A stretch of DNA of 64,000 nucleotides from Pyrenula massariospora (GCA_021030905.1 JAGFMI010000010.1:806001-870000), one strand, 5' to 3'. Shown: positions 25,426 through 37,440, counted from the first letter of the stretch. The notes: a model not told the origin generated them from the letters alone. Translations and numbers: made by a program.

Positions 25426-27249
25426 TCAAAAAGAACAAATTGAACCCATAGTGCCTTTCGTGCCAGGTGAGAAGCCGTAATAGGCACAGTTCACCCCCTT
25501 ACGACCACCTGTGTCGTTGAGTTGATATACTGCAGATAAAAATTATTTCATGTTTCAATGCATCAAAGTGCAGCAAATTGACAGACGGGCAAAACTTACC
25601 ACAGCCAGTGCTCATAATTGCATGGATGGCATTCTTGCAGTCATCAACGGAAAAGTGGATCTTATCGAGACTCACGTCCTTGCATGCATCATTATCTGGA
25701 TCCTTGCCCCAGTTGAACCCGATCGCATTGCCGGGCGTAGGAGCATTGACGTTGCCCTGGTTGCTGTCACCGTCGAGATCGAATTCGCAGCTCTCAAGAT
25801 CCCGCGTAAGCGAGAAGCCGTTGCCGAACTGCCCGCAGAATCGGTCCTGGTAGGAGGTGATCTGGCTTTGAGTGACCGTCCAGCCCGTCTTCATGCAGAC
25901 GATGTTGCCGAAGTATTGAGGCGGGTCCGTAGACGTGGGTGCAGTTGAGGACGAGGACGAGGATGATGACGAGCTTGTCACGTTGATTGTAGATGACGGC
26001 AGTGTCGTGTAGCCGCAAGGTGAGCTTGTCGAACTCATAGTACTATACGTCTTCGAATTGCAGACACACCATGATTCTGGGCTGGAGGTCTTGTCGCTCT
26101 TGTCGGCGCAGCTTACTGCCACGAGGCTGGCAATGGCTCCCGCAATGCCGGCATTAACGCCTGCATTTACGACGTCGGCGATCAGAAGTGCTTGCGTCCC
26201 AACGTCTTGCCAAGCAGGGTCAAAAACGGCGGTCGCTGCAGGTTCGCAGGGACAATTTCTGGCAGATCCCTGCAAAGTGTTAGAGGCTTGGGTGAGGTGA
26301 ATGTAAGAGGCTGGCCAGGTCTTTAGGCAAACAATAGCGAACCAAAAGGCCGGGAAGTGATATGGCGGGATGAAGCTTACTACTTGGCAGATTCTTTTTT
26401 GGCCATTACAATTTTTAGTATCGTCGCAAATTGGTGGCTATTATTCATGTCAATTGCGTATTCTATACGACAATCAGAACCTACCTCTGCAGTTTGAGTT
26501 ACCGTACACCTTGCAGAGCTGGCAGGGCCCGAAGAGGTGACACCCGTTGTGACGTCCGCTGCCGGGATCTTCAACGCATTTGGTATTTCCCTTTGGTCTT
26601 GCGAGCTTGATGACGCAAACCATGCAACGAGCCCAATAAGCGCCATCGTCGCCGCTCCCCTTTCAGAGGCTAGTATTCTTCCTGCCGCTATAGCAGACTG
26701 GATGACGCGGGCTATGTCGTTGGCTTTGACCAATGGTAATCGTGGAGGCTCGACGAGGAAGCCCGGATCCTGAACGGCGTCGGCAACATAGTCCAAGCCG
26801 CAGCTTGATATATCGCGCCTTGACAGCGATCGTCTTTTTGCGCCACCTGTGCAATGTTTGACAGCGAGATCTGTCAGGGAGGATTTCAGTTTTGGTGTGA
26901 TAATGACGCTGACGTCTCCGACTTTGTCGTTGGAAGTATCAGCGCTGGCAGTTGCAATAGTATACTCCAAAGAAGTTGTAGTGGTGCTTGTGACACCGCT
27001 CGATGTCACCGGAAACGCAGAACTAGTTGCAAAGCTAGTCTCGCTTCCAACCCACTGTATAGGACGTCAGATTTTCTCATACTAGTTGCGTAAGACGTAG
27101 AATACCGAGAACCGGTCTCCGGATTGCTTTAAAAACGGCGGGACCTGAACAACTAGAGGCGGCGTATCTATATAATTGATGGTCTGGCTCTGGGATACGA
27201 CATAGCTAGCTAGACCAACAAGCACAGTGAAGAGATGAAGACAAAACAT
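25426..27249 (-). CDS. Secreted Cys-containing protein of unknown function
   Basis: Four exons: 27249-27106, 27054-26410, 26269-25600, 25529-25426, giving 520 residues. Residues 1-20 (MFCLHLFTVLVGLASYVVSQ) are a signal peptide. The middle holds a Thr-rich stretch, basic pairs in AKRRSLSRRDIS that a Kex2-type protease could cut, and a hydrophobic Ala/Gly segment. The second half has a Ser-rich linker then a Cys-containing domain (GWTVTQSQITSY, FCGQFGNGFSL, DDCKNAIHAIMSTGC) and ends YYGFSPGTKGTMGSICSF. The donor of the 140-base intron (GTAATG) is weak; other joins are good. The architecture looks like an exported, processed protein, possibly an effector or antagonistic factor; that is inference. 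I do not recognise the family. Confidence 0.68.
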
Positions 27250-29085
27250 TTTTTCCGAGGTGATTGCAAAGCGAAGAGGCAGAAGGGCCGACGAAGCATA
27301 GATAAATACCTTGCGCAATTCTTCACCTTAGATAGCACCGTAGAAAGTTGGATACGGATTTGGCTTGGATATTGCACGATCAGCGATGCCAATTCGGCAG
27401 TCCCAGGTCTAAAACGCACTCTTAATCCTCAAGTCTTGTTGGGAGGAGGCTGAGAGGAACAGTCAGCCCTATGTAGAGCCGGGGTAGCCATGGCTAGTGG
27501 GACGCTGTTACAGAAAATGATACTGCTTTGACGATGACCAACGACAGTGTTTAGCGTACAGCTGAGAGGCTGAATTGATCCGCAAATTGCAAATCGGAAC
27601 ATTGGCAGGGAGCTAGAATCTCATGCAGAGGAGAAGTTGAAAGCAGCTATAATTTTCAATCTCAGAGAAATTTAGGTATAGAGTTTAGAGAGTCCGATGG
27701 TGAAAGCTATCGCAACGCGGTTGAAGTGAGTACGAGAGTGGTCGGCAAGATTTCAAGATCAGGAGTTAAGGAGGCGAATTGCATGCCAGATTTGGGTTTG
27801 ACCATCCATGGGTCGTGGGTAGAAAAACGTGTTCCCGCTATAGACTTGCAACTGTGGGGCGGGAAGAAACGTGAGAGGGTAGGAATAGGAAGATACCGAA
27901 CAGTAGTCCTAAAATCGAATACAATTCGTCGAAAGTTAATGGTCACGGGTGAGGTTGAGACTTGCGAAAGAGTTGGGCGAGATGTTGGTTGTCGCACGCA
28001 CCTCCAGGCAGCCAACCTCGACCCCGGCAGCCAACTTGGCATGCCCCGCAAATATAATTTTGTAGGGGAATTAACATTCCTTGGTAACCTTGTTTTTTAG
28101 CCCTTCGGCCCCCGAAACTCCCCCAGGGAAAGATCCGTGTATCGCCAGACCTGTATCTTCCGTGTACGTCTTCACATCAAAGTACGCGGCAGCGAGACAG
28201 AACGGCGTGGGATGAGACAATCTGGACGATAGTAAGATTGATAAATGGTGACCGTGAGATCGGCTCCAGTTTTCATACATTGTTAACCAAAATAAACAGA
28301 CTACGATACAAATCAATGTCGAATTAAGGTGTTGGCTTGGCCGCTAAGTTGGCCACCTGCAGGTGGTTGGCTGTCCGGAGATGCTTGTTTGCTTGTCAGC
28401 CGAGAAATTCAGCCTTGTCATGTCTTGGGAGCTATTGATCTAGTTGAAACTGAACAGGGTCGTCTGTTGCAGAGACTCTGTGACCCCTAAAAGGTTCATC
28501 TCGACGCAATACAACCACGCCGCCGCGGCGGATTGTTCCGACAACGAGCTGCAAACAAGAGTCACTAGATCGCGGAAGCCCCACAGTGATTAATGGAACC
28601 CCGGCTGAAAAGACGTTGGATATTTGATGTTCTGCTTTCTCATTTGACATTGATCCAAAACGTTCTGAATTCCTCCATCCGCCACAGAAATCTATCCATT
28701 TGTTGCAAAAATCGCAAGCAGATCATTCATCCCAACCGAGACAATTTCAAGAAGATTTCTCATGTGCTTCGCTTGATGTTGTTTGTTGGAAGTGTTAAAC
28801 TCTATGAGTTCTTTATAGCGGGCACACTCGCTAGCCTAAATTGAACTTGCAATGTCGCAAGTCCCATGGCTGAGCACTTCAATCACTCTTGGATGAATGC
28901 AGCTGTTTCATCAAGGATTGAGATCCTGAATGCGTTATTCCCCGATCCAAGACTGTGAGGCCTTTAAGAAGACGGTAGGTACACATCATGTCAATATGTC
29001 AAAGCAACCTCTAGAAGTCTTTACCGCGTCTTTCATTAGGCCCTCATTCGAACAGCTTCACTTCTTGTTCTGCCTGAGACCCATC
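27250..29085. other. Divergent spacer, no gene recognised
   Basis: 1.8 kb between two genes for secreted proteins that read apart. It contains the inverted-repeat structure at 27998-28384 listed separately. A frame at 27726-28100 shows no resemblance. Confidence 0.45.
27998..28384. mobile_element. Possible MITE-like inverted-repeat element
   Basis: Bases 27998-28037 and 28346-28384 are inverted copies of about 40 bases at roughly 70 percent identity, with shared blocks AAGTTGGC and GGTTGGCTG and the outer GGAGRTGC end. They enclose about 310 bases with no coding frame. This is the shape of a small non-autonomous DNA transposon. I found no clear target-site duplication, so it is a candidate only. 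Confidence 0.3.
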
Positions 29086-30587
29086 ATGCAAAACCCTTAT
29101 GCGCTTTTGCTTTTAACCCTCGGTGCTCTACTCCCCCCGGTCTATTCGGCTGGATGGACCATAGACACCAAAACATGCAGTGACCAAAAAGTGCAGCAGC
29201 AGATCCGTGAGGCTATGGGTTGGGTCTTCGGAAGAGCAACCGACGCACTGACGGAGTTAAACAAAAATCCTATCGACGATGATGTTGGCTTGTCGAATTC
29301 TCTCCTTGAACAGGGTCTGACAAAATCGATCAGGTCGATAAGGTGTACAAATATATATGGCCAACCGACCAGAACCCCGCCGATCCAGGCTCAGTACTAT
29401 CAAGAGTGAAGGGTGAGTAGCCCAACGTGGCCGATGCAGCGCTCTGTGTCCCTAATAGACCTTGCATCCTGCAGCTGTCTACCAAACAATCGCCGGGATG
29501 AGTCACGAAGTGCCGAAGAATGTTCATGACGAAACGACGGCTGTGGGTATGCAACGCGATACAGACGGCCTCTTATGACTAATAACGGTGTTTAACAGAT
29601 CATATACTGCAATATTGACCGCTTGACTCCAGACAAGAATAGCCCGGATGAGTACATGAGGGACTCGGACTCGGGTCGTTCAATGGATGTCAGACCTAGA
29701 CCGAAGACAGACGGCAGCGGGGAGGTGGAGGACGATAAGAAGATGCTGGAAAGCTTCAAGTCAAGCAACCCGTTCAAGGGTGGTAGCGATCTCTCACGGA
29801 CGAAGGCTTTTACCTGGAGTTGGGCCGGAGAGATTGACGAAAATGTTTGGGATCTCGACGCGAGTCAGATTTCGATTGCTCCGGTATGCTAGTGCCCCTT
29901 CTTACCAATATGTGCAAGGCTGTAGAAGTAATGCTGACTGTGGCTGCAGTGGTACGGACAGCTCGCGTACGTCAAGTCAACCCTGTTCAGATTACGATTG
30001 TATGTTAACTCCCAGCGTCTCCCAGTCTTGGTGGGAATTTCGACCAGAGCAAAGGCTACACGATCAAAGGCTTGGTCAATCAATTCAGAGACGCCAAAGA
30101 CAAGCGCAAATACGATCTGCCAGATATCGACGGTTTGGCCGACTTCAAAGTGACGCTCTTCCACGAGGTGAGCCAATCAATAAACCAATCAATGGGACAT
30201 CAGTCAGTCACTGTGAGAGATCCCACTCCGGCTAACCCCTCCGTCTCTCGCCAGATGGTCCACACCCGCGCCGTAGCCCACGCCCTCAACCTACCCAACC
30301 CAACATACGCCGACGACAACCTCGGCTACGGCTGGGACAACATCAACAAGGGGCCGAATAACATCGCGCACCGGCCCGCCGTGAACAATTGCGGTAAGTG
30401 GTCCCCAAGTCGTCATTCCCACGCCTATTACTCTACTGAAAGCGATGTAGATTCATACGCCTACTTCGCGCTAGTCATCTCGCTCATGAAAAACTCCGGC
30501 GACCCCACGACAGTTACTAAGGCCGGGTTTTTCGAGAAGCTGCCGCAGCCATTGCAGAGGCTGGTAAGGAGGTCTGTTAGGTGGTGA
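29086..30587 (+). CDS. Secreted zinc metallopeptidase with HEMVH motif
   Basis: Eight exons (29086-29283, 29334-29412, 29475-29542, 29599-29883, 29950-29966, 30026-30167, 30255-30393, 30451-30587) code 354 residues, and all joins keep frame. A signal peptide ends near VYSAGW (about residue 22). The HExxH motif is HEMVH at about 262-266, made only when the intron 30168-30254 is removed, since HE ends one exon and MVH opens the next. It is followed by AHALNL and by YADDNLGYGWDNI, which resembles the region with the further zinc ligand in fungal M35-like peptidases. Cys in TKTC, IIYCN and VNNC could form disulfides. Family assignment rests on HEMVH plus arrangement and is not certain. Exon 5 is only 17 bases. 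Confidence 0.75.
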
Positions 30588-31382
30588 TAGGCACATACAT
30601 CTCGGATGAGGAGAAGTGATAGGTAAGCTTGAGGAGGACACAGGAGACTATATAAGGTGAGATTAAAGGACAGCGAAGGGCTGGGCTCTTATGCGCTGGT
30701 CGCTGAAGCCGACTTAAGGTGAGGTGACTGTTATTGTCTAATGTGCTCTTGTTGAGATATTGTGTTGCTCTTCGTGAGAAATGAGTCGGCCCTTGCCATG
30801 GGGAGGAGTCTAATTTCTCGCTTTTGTTCCTGTGTAGCTGCCACAATCTTAGAGTTAGGAGTCTATCGAGGTATATAATGCATCTGTGGAAGAAATTTCG
30901 AAGTAGCCATGTACAAGAAGCTGTAAATTAGGGCAAATATAGTCTCATCCGTCTGGTGAAAAAGTGTGATCCTCGTACCAGCGCGTATCTAAATTTTTGC
31001 TTAGTTCAATCCGGAGATCCCTTATTGTCGTAAATCTCTTCCCCTTCCTCTGCCGCCCCTGCCAGCGCTATGCCCACCGCTTGCGGTACGCTAGCTCCTT
31101 CCTCTAGCCTTTGAAGAATGAGCCTCTTCTAGGTAGCGCCGATATAAAATAAAGAACCTTAACCGCGATTTCCCGCGGGGGAGAGGACCTAAACCTCGAA
31201 AGAGGGGCCGTGCGGACAACCACCGCTTCGCCGTGTACGCCTGGGAGCATGAAGTCGATCCAGATTTTACCCTCCTTGGCAACGAACCGGTAAAGCTCAA
31301 TGATTACACTAAAGGCTATTCAACCGAAGATGTCTAACAAATTCGCATGACCAGATTTTAGCATCGCAGCAGGACTGTGGTG
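30588..31382. other. Spacer with a 66-codon open frame without a start
   Basis: Nearly 0.8 kb. Within it, plus-strand bases 31137-31337 stay open for 66 codons without an ATG start and include FAVYAWEHEVDPDFTLLG and a proline- and arginine-rich part before it. The composition looks protein-like, so it may be a remnant or a missed exon. I cannot name it. Confidence 0.35.
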
Positions 31383-33128
31383 ATGCCTTCGGTGTCTCGT
31401 CCACGGATTCCGCTCTACCTCATCCAACACTTTTTTCGACATCCACGTCGACCAAATTCCCTCCTACCGCGACTTCGAAGACCATTGTCGCTGGAGTCCT
31501 CGCTTCTCCTCATCCGCTCTCATCTCCCTCGCCCTCAGCTTCCCTTCCTCCACGCGTCATCCCGATTTCCAGTCAGAGGTGCGCTCCTCAACCGTCTCAT
31601 AAGCACCGAAGCCAATGCGACTTGGCGCGAGAATGTCCGGAAAACCATTCACTTCCAGCTTTATTTCTGGCCAATCTGCTTTATTGCGTTTGTAATGAAC
31701 CTCGGCGCCCACCAGACATATCTAGAACGAAATTATCAGACCCCAGAAGAGTGGACGCTTTGGTCCAGATGGGCGTTTCGCGATGCGAAAGAGATAGAGA
31801 AGAGTCCGCAAGACCACTTTGAAAATTTTTGGGCTGACTGGGGGAGATTTGGTGACAAGCTTGTGTATGTCTTGTCTCGACTTGAGGATCCGAATATTGA
31901 TGGAGAGGGCATACGTGAGCCACCAGAAGGCGAAACACTGGTTACAGGCGTGGGGAGAACAGGGTTCGATGTGAGTCAAAAGAGCGAGCCATGGCGAAGG
32001 TGCTACCATGTTGCTCTGATGGGGGCTGCTAAAGCTGCTGAGCGCCTTGATGGATGGGTCCGCGATCGCACACGAAACGTCTGCTTTCCGAATGACGTGG
32101 TTATTGGCCCGTCGAATCCTCGCCCAAAGCCCGTTCCCTACGGTAAGCCCGCTGCTCCAAATGAAGAGGACTGCGAGACTGCCTTTGCCGGCCCCGAGGT
32201 GTACTATATGAAAGTTCTCACCACCACAGGCTTCACAACCGGACAGCGCCTGGATGCTGCCCTTGCCTATGCTGACTGGCTCGACTTCAAAGGCTTAACT
32301 TCTACTGCTCGGGATATGTATTCCTGGGCTCTTTCTATAGCTACCTCTGGCATACCGTCGTCGAAGGACCCATCTTCAATCGTAGATTTCCAAACTGGGG
32401 TCCTCAAAGCAGGTGCAGAACCTCAGGTCACGGCCAACCTTCTCCGCGCCTCGACTGCCCTTGCCGTCCACAATGCTAGGATTGGGGACCTCAAGTCGGC
32501 CCTGTCCATCTTCCTCTCTGTCCTACGAGTCCGACGATCCCTTTCCGCAGACCCCAATGTCTTTAGCCCACCTGAACGACGAGATCTCAATAATGTCGCG
32601 CAAAATTGGAAGGCACTCATCGTTCCCTGGCCCTTCCCTCCCGCTGCTCCTTCAGGCGACGAGCCCCCTCTACGGTCCTTGCCCGAGGTTTGCGAGGAAG
32701 CTGGCATCATGGCGTATATTGGGGAGGTTCTCTTTGCGTCGTCTTCTGCTGGAACGGGCTTAGGTTGGACAAGAGATGCGGTGGAGAAAGCGGAGGAGGT
32801 TCTATGGGTCATGAGAGACAATAATTTTGAACTAGGGAAGGAGGGCGAGAGGTGTCAAGAATGTCTGGAAGTGGGTTTGGCTAATTGGGCAGAGATGGTG
32901 AAGAAAATGGTCAAAGTTGCGGAGACAAAGGAGGAAAAGGAGAAATTGGAACAGAATATGACTACTGGTTGGAAGCGCTGGCTCCCATGGGGGACCGGAA
33001 AAAAGAAAGAGGAACAACAGGCTGCAAAATGGAGAAATGAGGCCAAAGAGGTAGAGCTGGTGATGAGAAAGGTTCGTCCTTTGTTATTTGATCGCATATC
33101 GACAGTAAACTACGAAAACTCAAGATAA
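31383..33128 (+). CDS. Mitochondrial membrane TPR-like protein, possibly Mgr3-related
   Basis: Single exon; the true ATG is at 31383 (581 residues), two codons after the first GTG of the frame. The N-terminus is rich in Arg, Ser and Leu without acidic residues for about 75 residues, typical of a mitochondrial targeting sequence. A membrane helix follows at about 89-108 (IHFQLYFWPICFIAFVMNLG). The large remainder is helical, with repeats of TPR flavour (ALAYADWLDFKGLTSTARDMYSWAL, NLLRASTALAVHNARIGDLKSALSIFLSVL). Presequence, one helix and TPR-like domain is the layout of Mgr3, the adaptor of the i-AAA protease Yme1. The Mgr3 link is from layout only and should be held loosely. Confidence 0.7.
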   Translation: MPSVSRPRIPLYLIQHFFRHPRRPNSLLPRLRRPLSLESSLLLIRSHLPRPQLPFLHASSRFPVRGALLNRLISTEANATWRENVRKTIHFQLYFWPICFIAFVMNLGAHQTYLERNYQTPEEWTLWSRWAFRDAKEIEKSPQDHFENFWADWGRFGDKLVYVLSRLEDPNIDGEGIREPPEGETLVTGVGRTGFDVSQKSEPWRRCYHVALMGAAKAAERLDGWVRDRTRNVCFPNDVVIGPSNPRPKPVPYGKPAAPNEEDCETAFAGPEVYYMKVLTTTGFTTGQRLDAALAYADWLDFKGLTSTARDMYSWALSIATSGIPSSKDPSSIVDFQTGVLKAGAEPQVTANLLRASTALAVHNARIGDLKSALSIFLSVLRVRRSLSADPNVFSPPERRDLNNVAQNWKALIVPWPFPPAAPSGDEPPLRSLPEVCEEAGIMAYIGEVLFASSSAGTGLGWTRDAVEKAEEVLWVMRDNNFELGKEGERCQECLEVGLANWAEMVKKMVKVAETKEEKEKLEQNMTTGWKRWLPWGTGKKKEEQQAAKWRNEAKEVELVMRKVRPLLFDRISTVNYENSR

Positions 33129-34287
33129 GAGTTGGAGAAGAATCTACAAACAGGCTCGAAGCTATGTGAATGTCGCAAATCTCGACTGGGCTATCGTCAC
33201 CCTCAAAGCTCGAGCCATATCCGATAGCAGCGTTGGATCCTGAGCTTTTCTCCTGTATCTGAGAAGCTTAGTGCCACAGTCAACCCCGCTGTCACGGCAG
33301 AAACACCAAACGATGACACCCAATCATAAACTCTCCGCACGCTATTTTCTGAGCTCCAGCGCTTCTTGATCAGCCTACTGTTCATGATACTCCAGAAAAC
33401 GCGACAATCCGGATCAAGCACCATTGCGACCTTCAAAAGTGTTCAAATGGCGTAGAAATGCGTTCACGAGAGCTATGGCAAAGTCTTCACCGATCCAGAT
33501 GAGCCCTGTGTCTATCAACCTGGCCCACCAGGATTCCATGACGGACAGGAACCAAGCTTCAGTATCAACTATTAGTAGGCGGGCGGCGCCTTGTTACATG
33601 CAGTCAGATGACTTTCGTTGCCTGTTACCAGAAATTGAGATTTTAGGCCTTTTTGGGATCTCCCAAATTCAATGTTGCGACATTTTCGTCATACCTAATA
33701 CTATGATCCCATCTTCGACGACATTCTTGCTTTTGCGATACGAGTTCTGTACAGGCCTCAATTTACCGTTATGTAACCGCATGGTAACCTTTCGCCCTTG
33801 ACTGGCTAAATATAGAATTGTGAATGAATACACATATATGCAATCGCCACAACTGATCCCTTCATGTGCCTGTTCACTTTCTTGAACTGAGCACTTGATG
33901 TTTTAGCCTGAATGATGAGTAAGCGACTTTGAGGAATGGCTGTGCAATCCTGTGCCAGGCTTAGCTTGCCCTGAGAGCGCGTTGGGCAGCCTGAGGGGGG
34001 CGCTAAGCTATGGGGGGGTTACATATTTGGCTCCTCTCCATAAGGAGTTCCTAGTTTTGGGCCCCGCAACGCTCGGTTATTGTTCCACGGCGTTTTCTCA
34101 AGAGCTAGTGGGTCACCGTCCAGGCTATCGCTGCTGTCTGGAGTTAGCTAACCTTCAGTGGCACTTAGTTAGGCCATTAAGTGTGTATTCATAATGATCA
34201 GCCTGCACTTGTGGACCACATCGAGCGTTGAAGCTTGTTCTACCATTGTCTCATTGGTTTAGTGGGTACATCTAGTGGCTAGCAAGC
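33129..34287. other. Intergenic, no gene recognised
   Basis: 1.16 kb. A minus frame at 33203-33436 and a plus frame at 33424-33801 overlap end to end and have no recognisable motif. Confidence 0.45.
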
Positions 34288-37200
34288 ATGGGCAAGGTTA
34301 GGGTTAACCAGTTTGGAATGACCCTGGTGCACCAGCCGTGGTCGAAGAAGTTGTCCAAGAACGGAGATGAAACCTTTAATCAAAGCCACGAGTTCGAGTA
34401 CGTGCAAGCCTCATATTATCGTTCTTGCTCCAGTCTTTGACGCCCAATGCGCTAACGGTAACGACTACTCCGCGTTAGCGTCGTGTTCGTCCATGGCATC
34501 CTCGGACATGCTAAGAAGTCGTGGACAATGACGGTGTCCACGGGATCAGCCCACGATGACAATCACGAACGTGATGAGCAAATCCGAGAAATAGAAAATG
34601 AAGGGCTCAGGGGGAAAAGCCACGGTGAGGTTTTCTGGCCTGAGGATCTCCTCCCGCAGATTTTTCCCAAGGCCCGGATTATGACCTGGGGCTACGATGT
34701 CCAGATTAGCAGCCTGCTCTCCGCAGCTTCAGAAGCATCCCTTCTTCATCACGCTGAGACCTTGTTGAACGATTTAGCTGGTATGAGAATGAAACAGGAT
34801 TTGCAGAAGAGACCGATCATCTTTATTGCCCACAGTCTAGGAGGCATCGTGGTCAAGGATTCGTTGAACTTATCAAAGAATGAACGCACATTCCTCAAAG
34901 AGATCTTCTCGGCTACGAAGGGTGTAATGTTTCTTGGAACACCGCACCGCGGATCAAAAATTGCGTCTATTGGGAAACTGGCTGCTACGTTTGTGCGGAG
35001 TCCTCTCTGCAATCTTCTCGCCATAATTGAACGAAATTCAGAGCTCTTGGAGCGAACTACAAAGAGTTTCAACCAGCTCCTCGAGTCGAGCAGAATCATG
35101 GTACATTCATTCCAAGAAGAGCTACCCTGGAAGGGCATCATGATTGTCCCGCAGAGCTCTTCTACGATCGAATCCGTTTACGAGACTCGAAGTTTGTTAC
35201 ATGCTACCCATAGAAATATGGCAAAGATGGCATCAATAAATGATCTTAAATTCCAGAGAATTACGTCGATTCTAATCCGGTGGATGCAAGAAATATTCAA
35301 CGCACCAGACACTAGTACTGACATTCTCTCGGACACGCGGATCATTACAGAACAATATAAAGCTTGTCTGGAGTCTCTTAGCGTCCCAGAAGCCGCAATA
35401 CGCCTTCAAAACGTCGAGACCGCATTTCCAAGCACTTTCGACTGGCTTTTCAACGACGAAGTAGGTTTCACAGATTTCCTCAGAGGAGGAATTTCTGACA
35501 ACATATTCTGGATTCAAGGTAAACCTGGAAGTGGCAAGTCGACAGCGATGAAGTATGCCCTGTGTCATAAAACGACTCGATGGAGTCTTGCACACTATGA
35601 CGACAATGACTGGATTATTTCTAGTTACTTTTTTCATGAACGAGGATCGGCGATTCAAAAGTCTGTTGATGGATTTCTTCGCGAGATTCTGTATCAGATC
35701 CTTGTTCACCGAAAGGACGTCTTTCCGTACGTCTATCCTGTCTTCAGCAGTTACCTCTCTGCCGCAACTTTAGATGAAACCGATCGTTCTAGAAAGAATT
35801 TATCAAGCAACAAGTGGAGCTCCCTCACGACCCTGGAGGCACTGCTGTCTATAGGGAAGAAGACAGAGACTAATATTAATTTATGTCTCTTTGTTGATGC
35901 TTTGGATGAGCATAGTGGCAAACACGACCATCTACTTTCAGTGTTTGAGCAGCTGGAAAGTATAACCGACAATCCCTCTGTTCGTCTCCGAATTTGCGCT
36001 GCCTCCCGGCCAGAAAACATTTTCAGGACGAGTTTTAAGAACTATCCTGGCTGTGCGATCCATGAACATACCAGCAGTGACATCAGAAGATATACTGAGT
36101 ATAGAATGCACCAACATACCAGCGACACGTTAACGGACGAAGGCATACTCGCGTTAGATACCCTAATAGAAAGTGTGTTACTCCGAGCGCGTGGTGTATT
36201 CCTGTGGGTGAAGCTCGTTGTAGACGAAATCGCTGAGGGTTTACGTGAAGGCGATTTGCCACAAGAGATGGAAGAATTGCTTTCTACCATTCCGGACGAA
36301 TTGTCTGCTCTTTATACCAGGGCCATTAGTCGACCACGACGATCCAGGCCTCGCGCGTCTCAAAAGCTGGAGACATACATTATGTTCCAGATCGCCATCT
36401 CAGCCAGATCGCCGCTCAGCCTGCATCTCTTCCTATCGGCGTCATTTTACCTTTCTTATGGACAAGACCCGACTGAGTTATCCGTGCAGTCACGCCACCA
36501 ATTAGAAAGTCGCCTTTACAGCCGATCTTGTGGATTGCTCGAGGCAGCTGGTCCTAGCTACGAGGAAACGGTGCAATTCATCCACCAAACAGTGAATGAA
36601 TTCCTTAAAACAGAAGTTGGCCGGACGGTGATGAACGGGATCGTTGAGACTACTAGTCAGGAGACTGGTGATATTCTCATGCTACGTTATACAGCACATC
36701 TCCTGAGCAATTTCACTATCAACTCGCAGAGTATCCTCGAAGAAACGTTTGTTTTGCACAACTTCATCCATCACGCCCGCCGTGCTGAGTTGGATGAGGG
36801 AGTTTTTATTGGCCAATATGTGGAGCCAGCAATTTTAACCCTCTCGGTGGAGGAGCAGTGCAACGCTCTGACGCGCATCCTTGATCTGGAGCTTGACCAT
36901 CCCACCGCATCCCTGCTTATGGACGCAAGTAGCTCTCGGTGGTATCAGTTACTTGTGTTCTACGCCCTCTTTGGATTCCCTCTATCACTCAGTCGGTGCC
37001 TTGACAAGCATTTCTTTTCGCCTCATATCGTCAACTCCGAAGAAAATACTCTAACGCTCCAAGATATATGTCACTTGATTGAAGCGGCACTTGTACCTTG
37101 TGACTGGTCACCTATGGGGAGCCATTTGACCGGGACACCAACAAAGAGGGACAAGTCACCTGGAATTCTCCTCATTCTACTTGAAAAGTCCTTCAAAACC

Positions 37201-37341
37201 AAGCGCCCTTCGAGAGGGGAATTAGCAAAGTTCGCTCGATCTTTTAGACATCTCCTCTTAACACAAGGAATAGAATCCGAGACTAAGAGAAAGCTAGCGA
37301 CATTTGAAGCACTCTTTGACGATCCAGGAAAGAATAGGTAA
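34288..37341 (+). CDS. NLR-like protein: alpha/beta hydrolase domain fused to NACHT
   Basis: Two exons, 34288-34397 and 34479-37341, joined over an 81-base intron, give 990 residues. The N-terminal domain has DVVFVHGILGH (oxyanion region) and the nucleophile elbow IAHSLGG with Ser at about 156, followed by FLGTPHRGS, the pattern of the lipase-like SesB/DUF676 domain on fungal STAND proteins. NACHT follows: Walker A GKPGSGKST at about 384-392, Walker B LCLFVDALDEH at about 505-515 and an RICAASRPE sensor-like segment. The last 350 residues are helical, with FIHQTVNEFLKTE, and I see no WD, ankyrin or TPR repeats. Such proteins are taken to act in heterokaryon incompatibility and innate defence. 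Exon 1 (MGKVRVNQFGMTLVHQP...) was chosen for frame and fit. Short C-terminus without repeats is notable. Confidence 0.88.
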
Positions 37342-37440
37342 ACTCATTATTGGTTCTAACTCGAAGGGATTAAAGCGCTTCGAGAGGAAGACACAAATAG
37401 GATTTTATTCACCAATGACATATCGTAATGTCGATAAAAG

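Noticed and set aside
33203-33436. Minus-strand frame of 77 codons with a hydrophobic piece
   Set aside because: No motif, no start context and overlaps an equally unlikely plus frame.
34294-34310. TTAGGG telomere-like unit
   Set aside because: Single copy inside a coding exon (codes VRVN); no array, so not telomeric.
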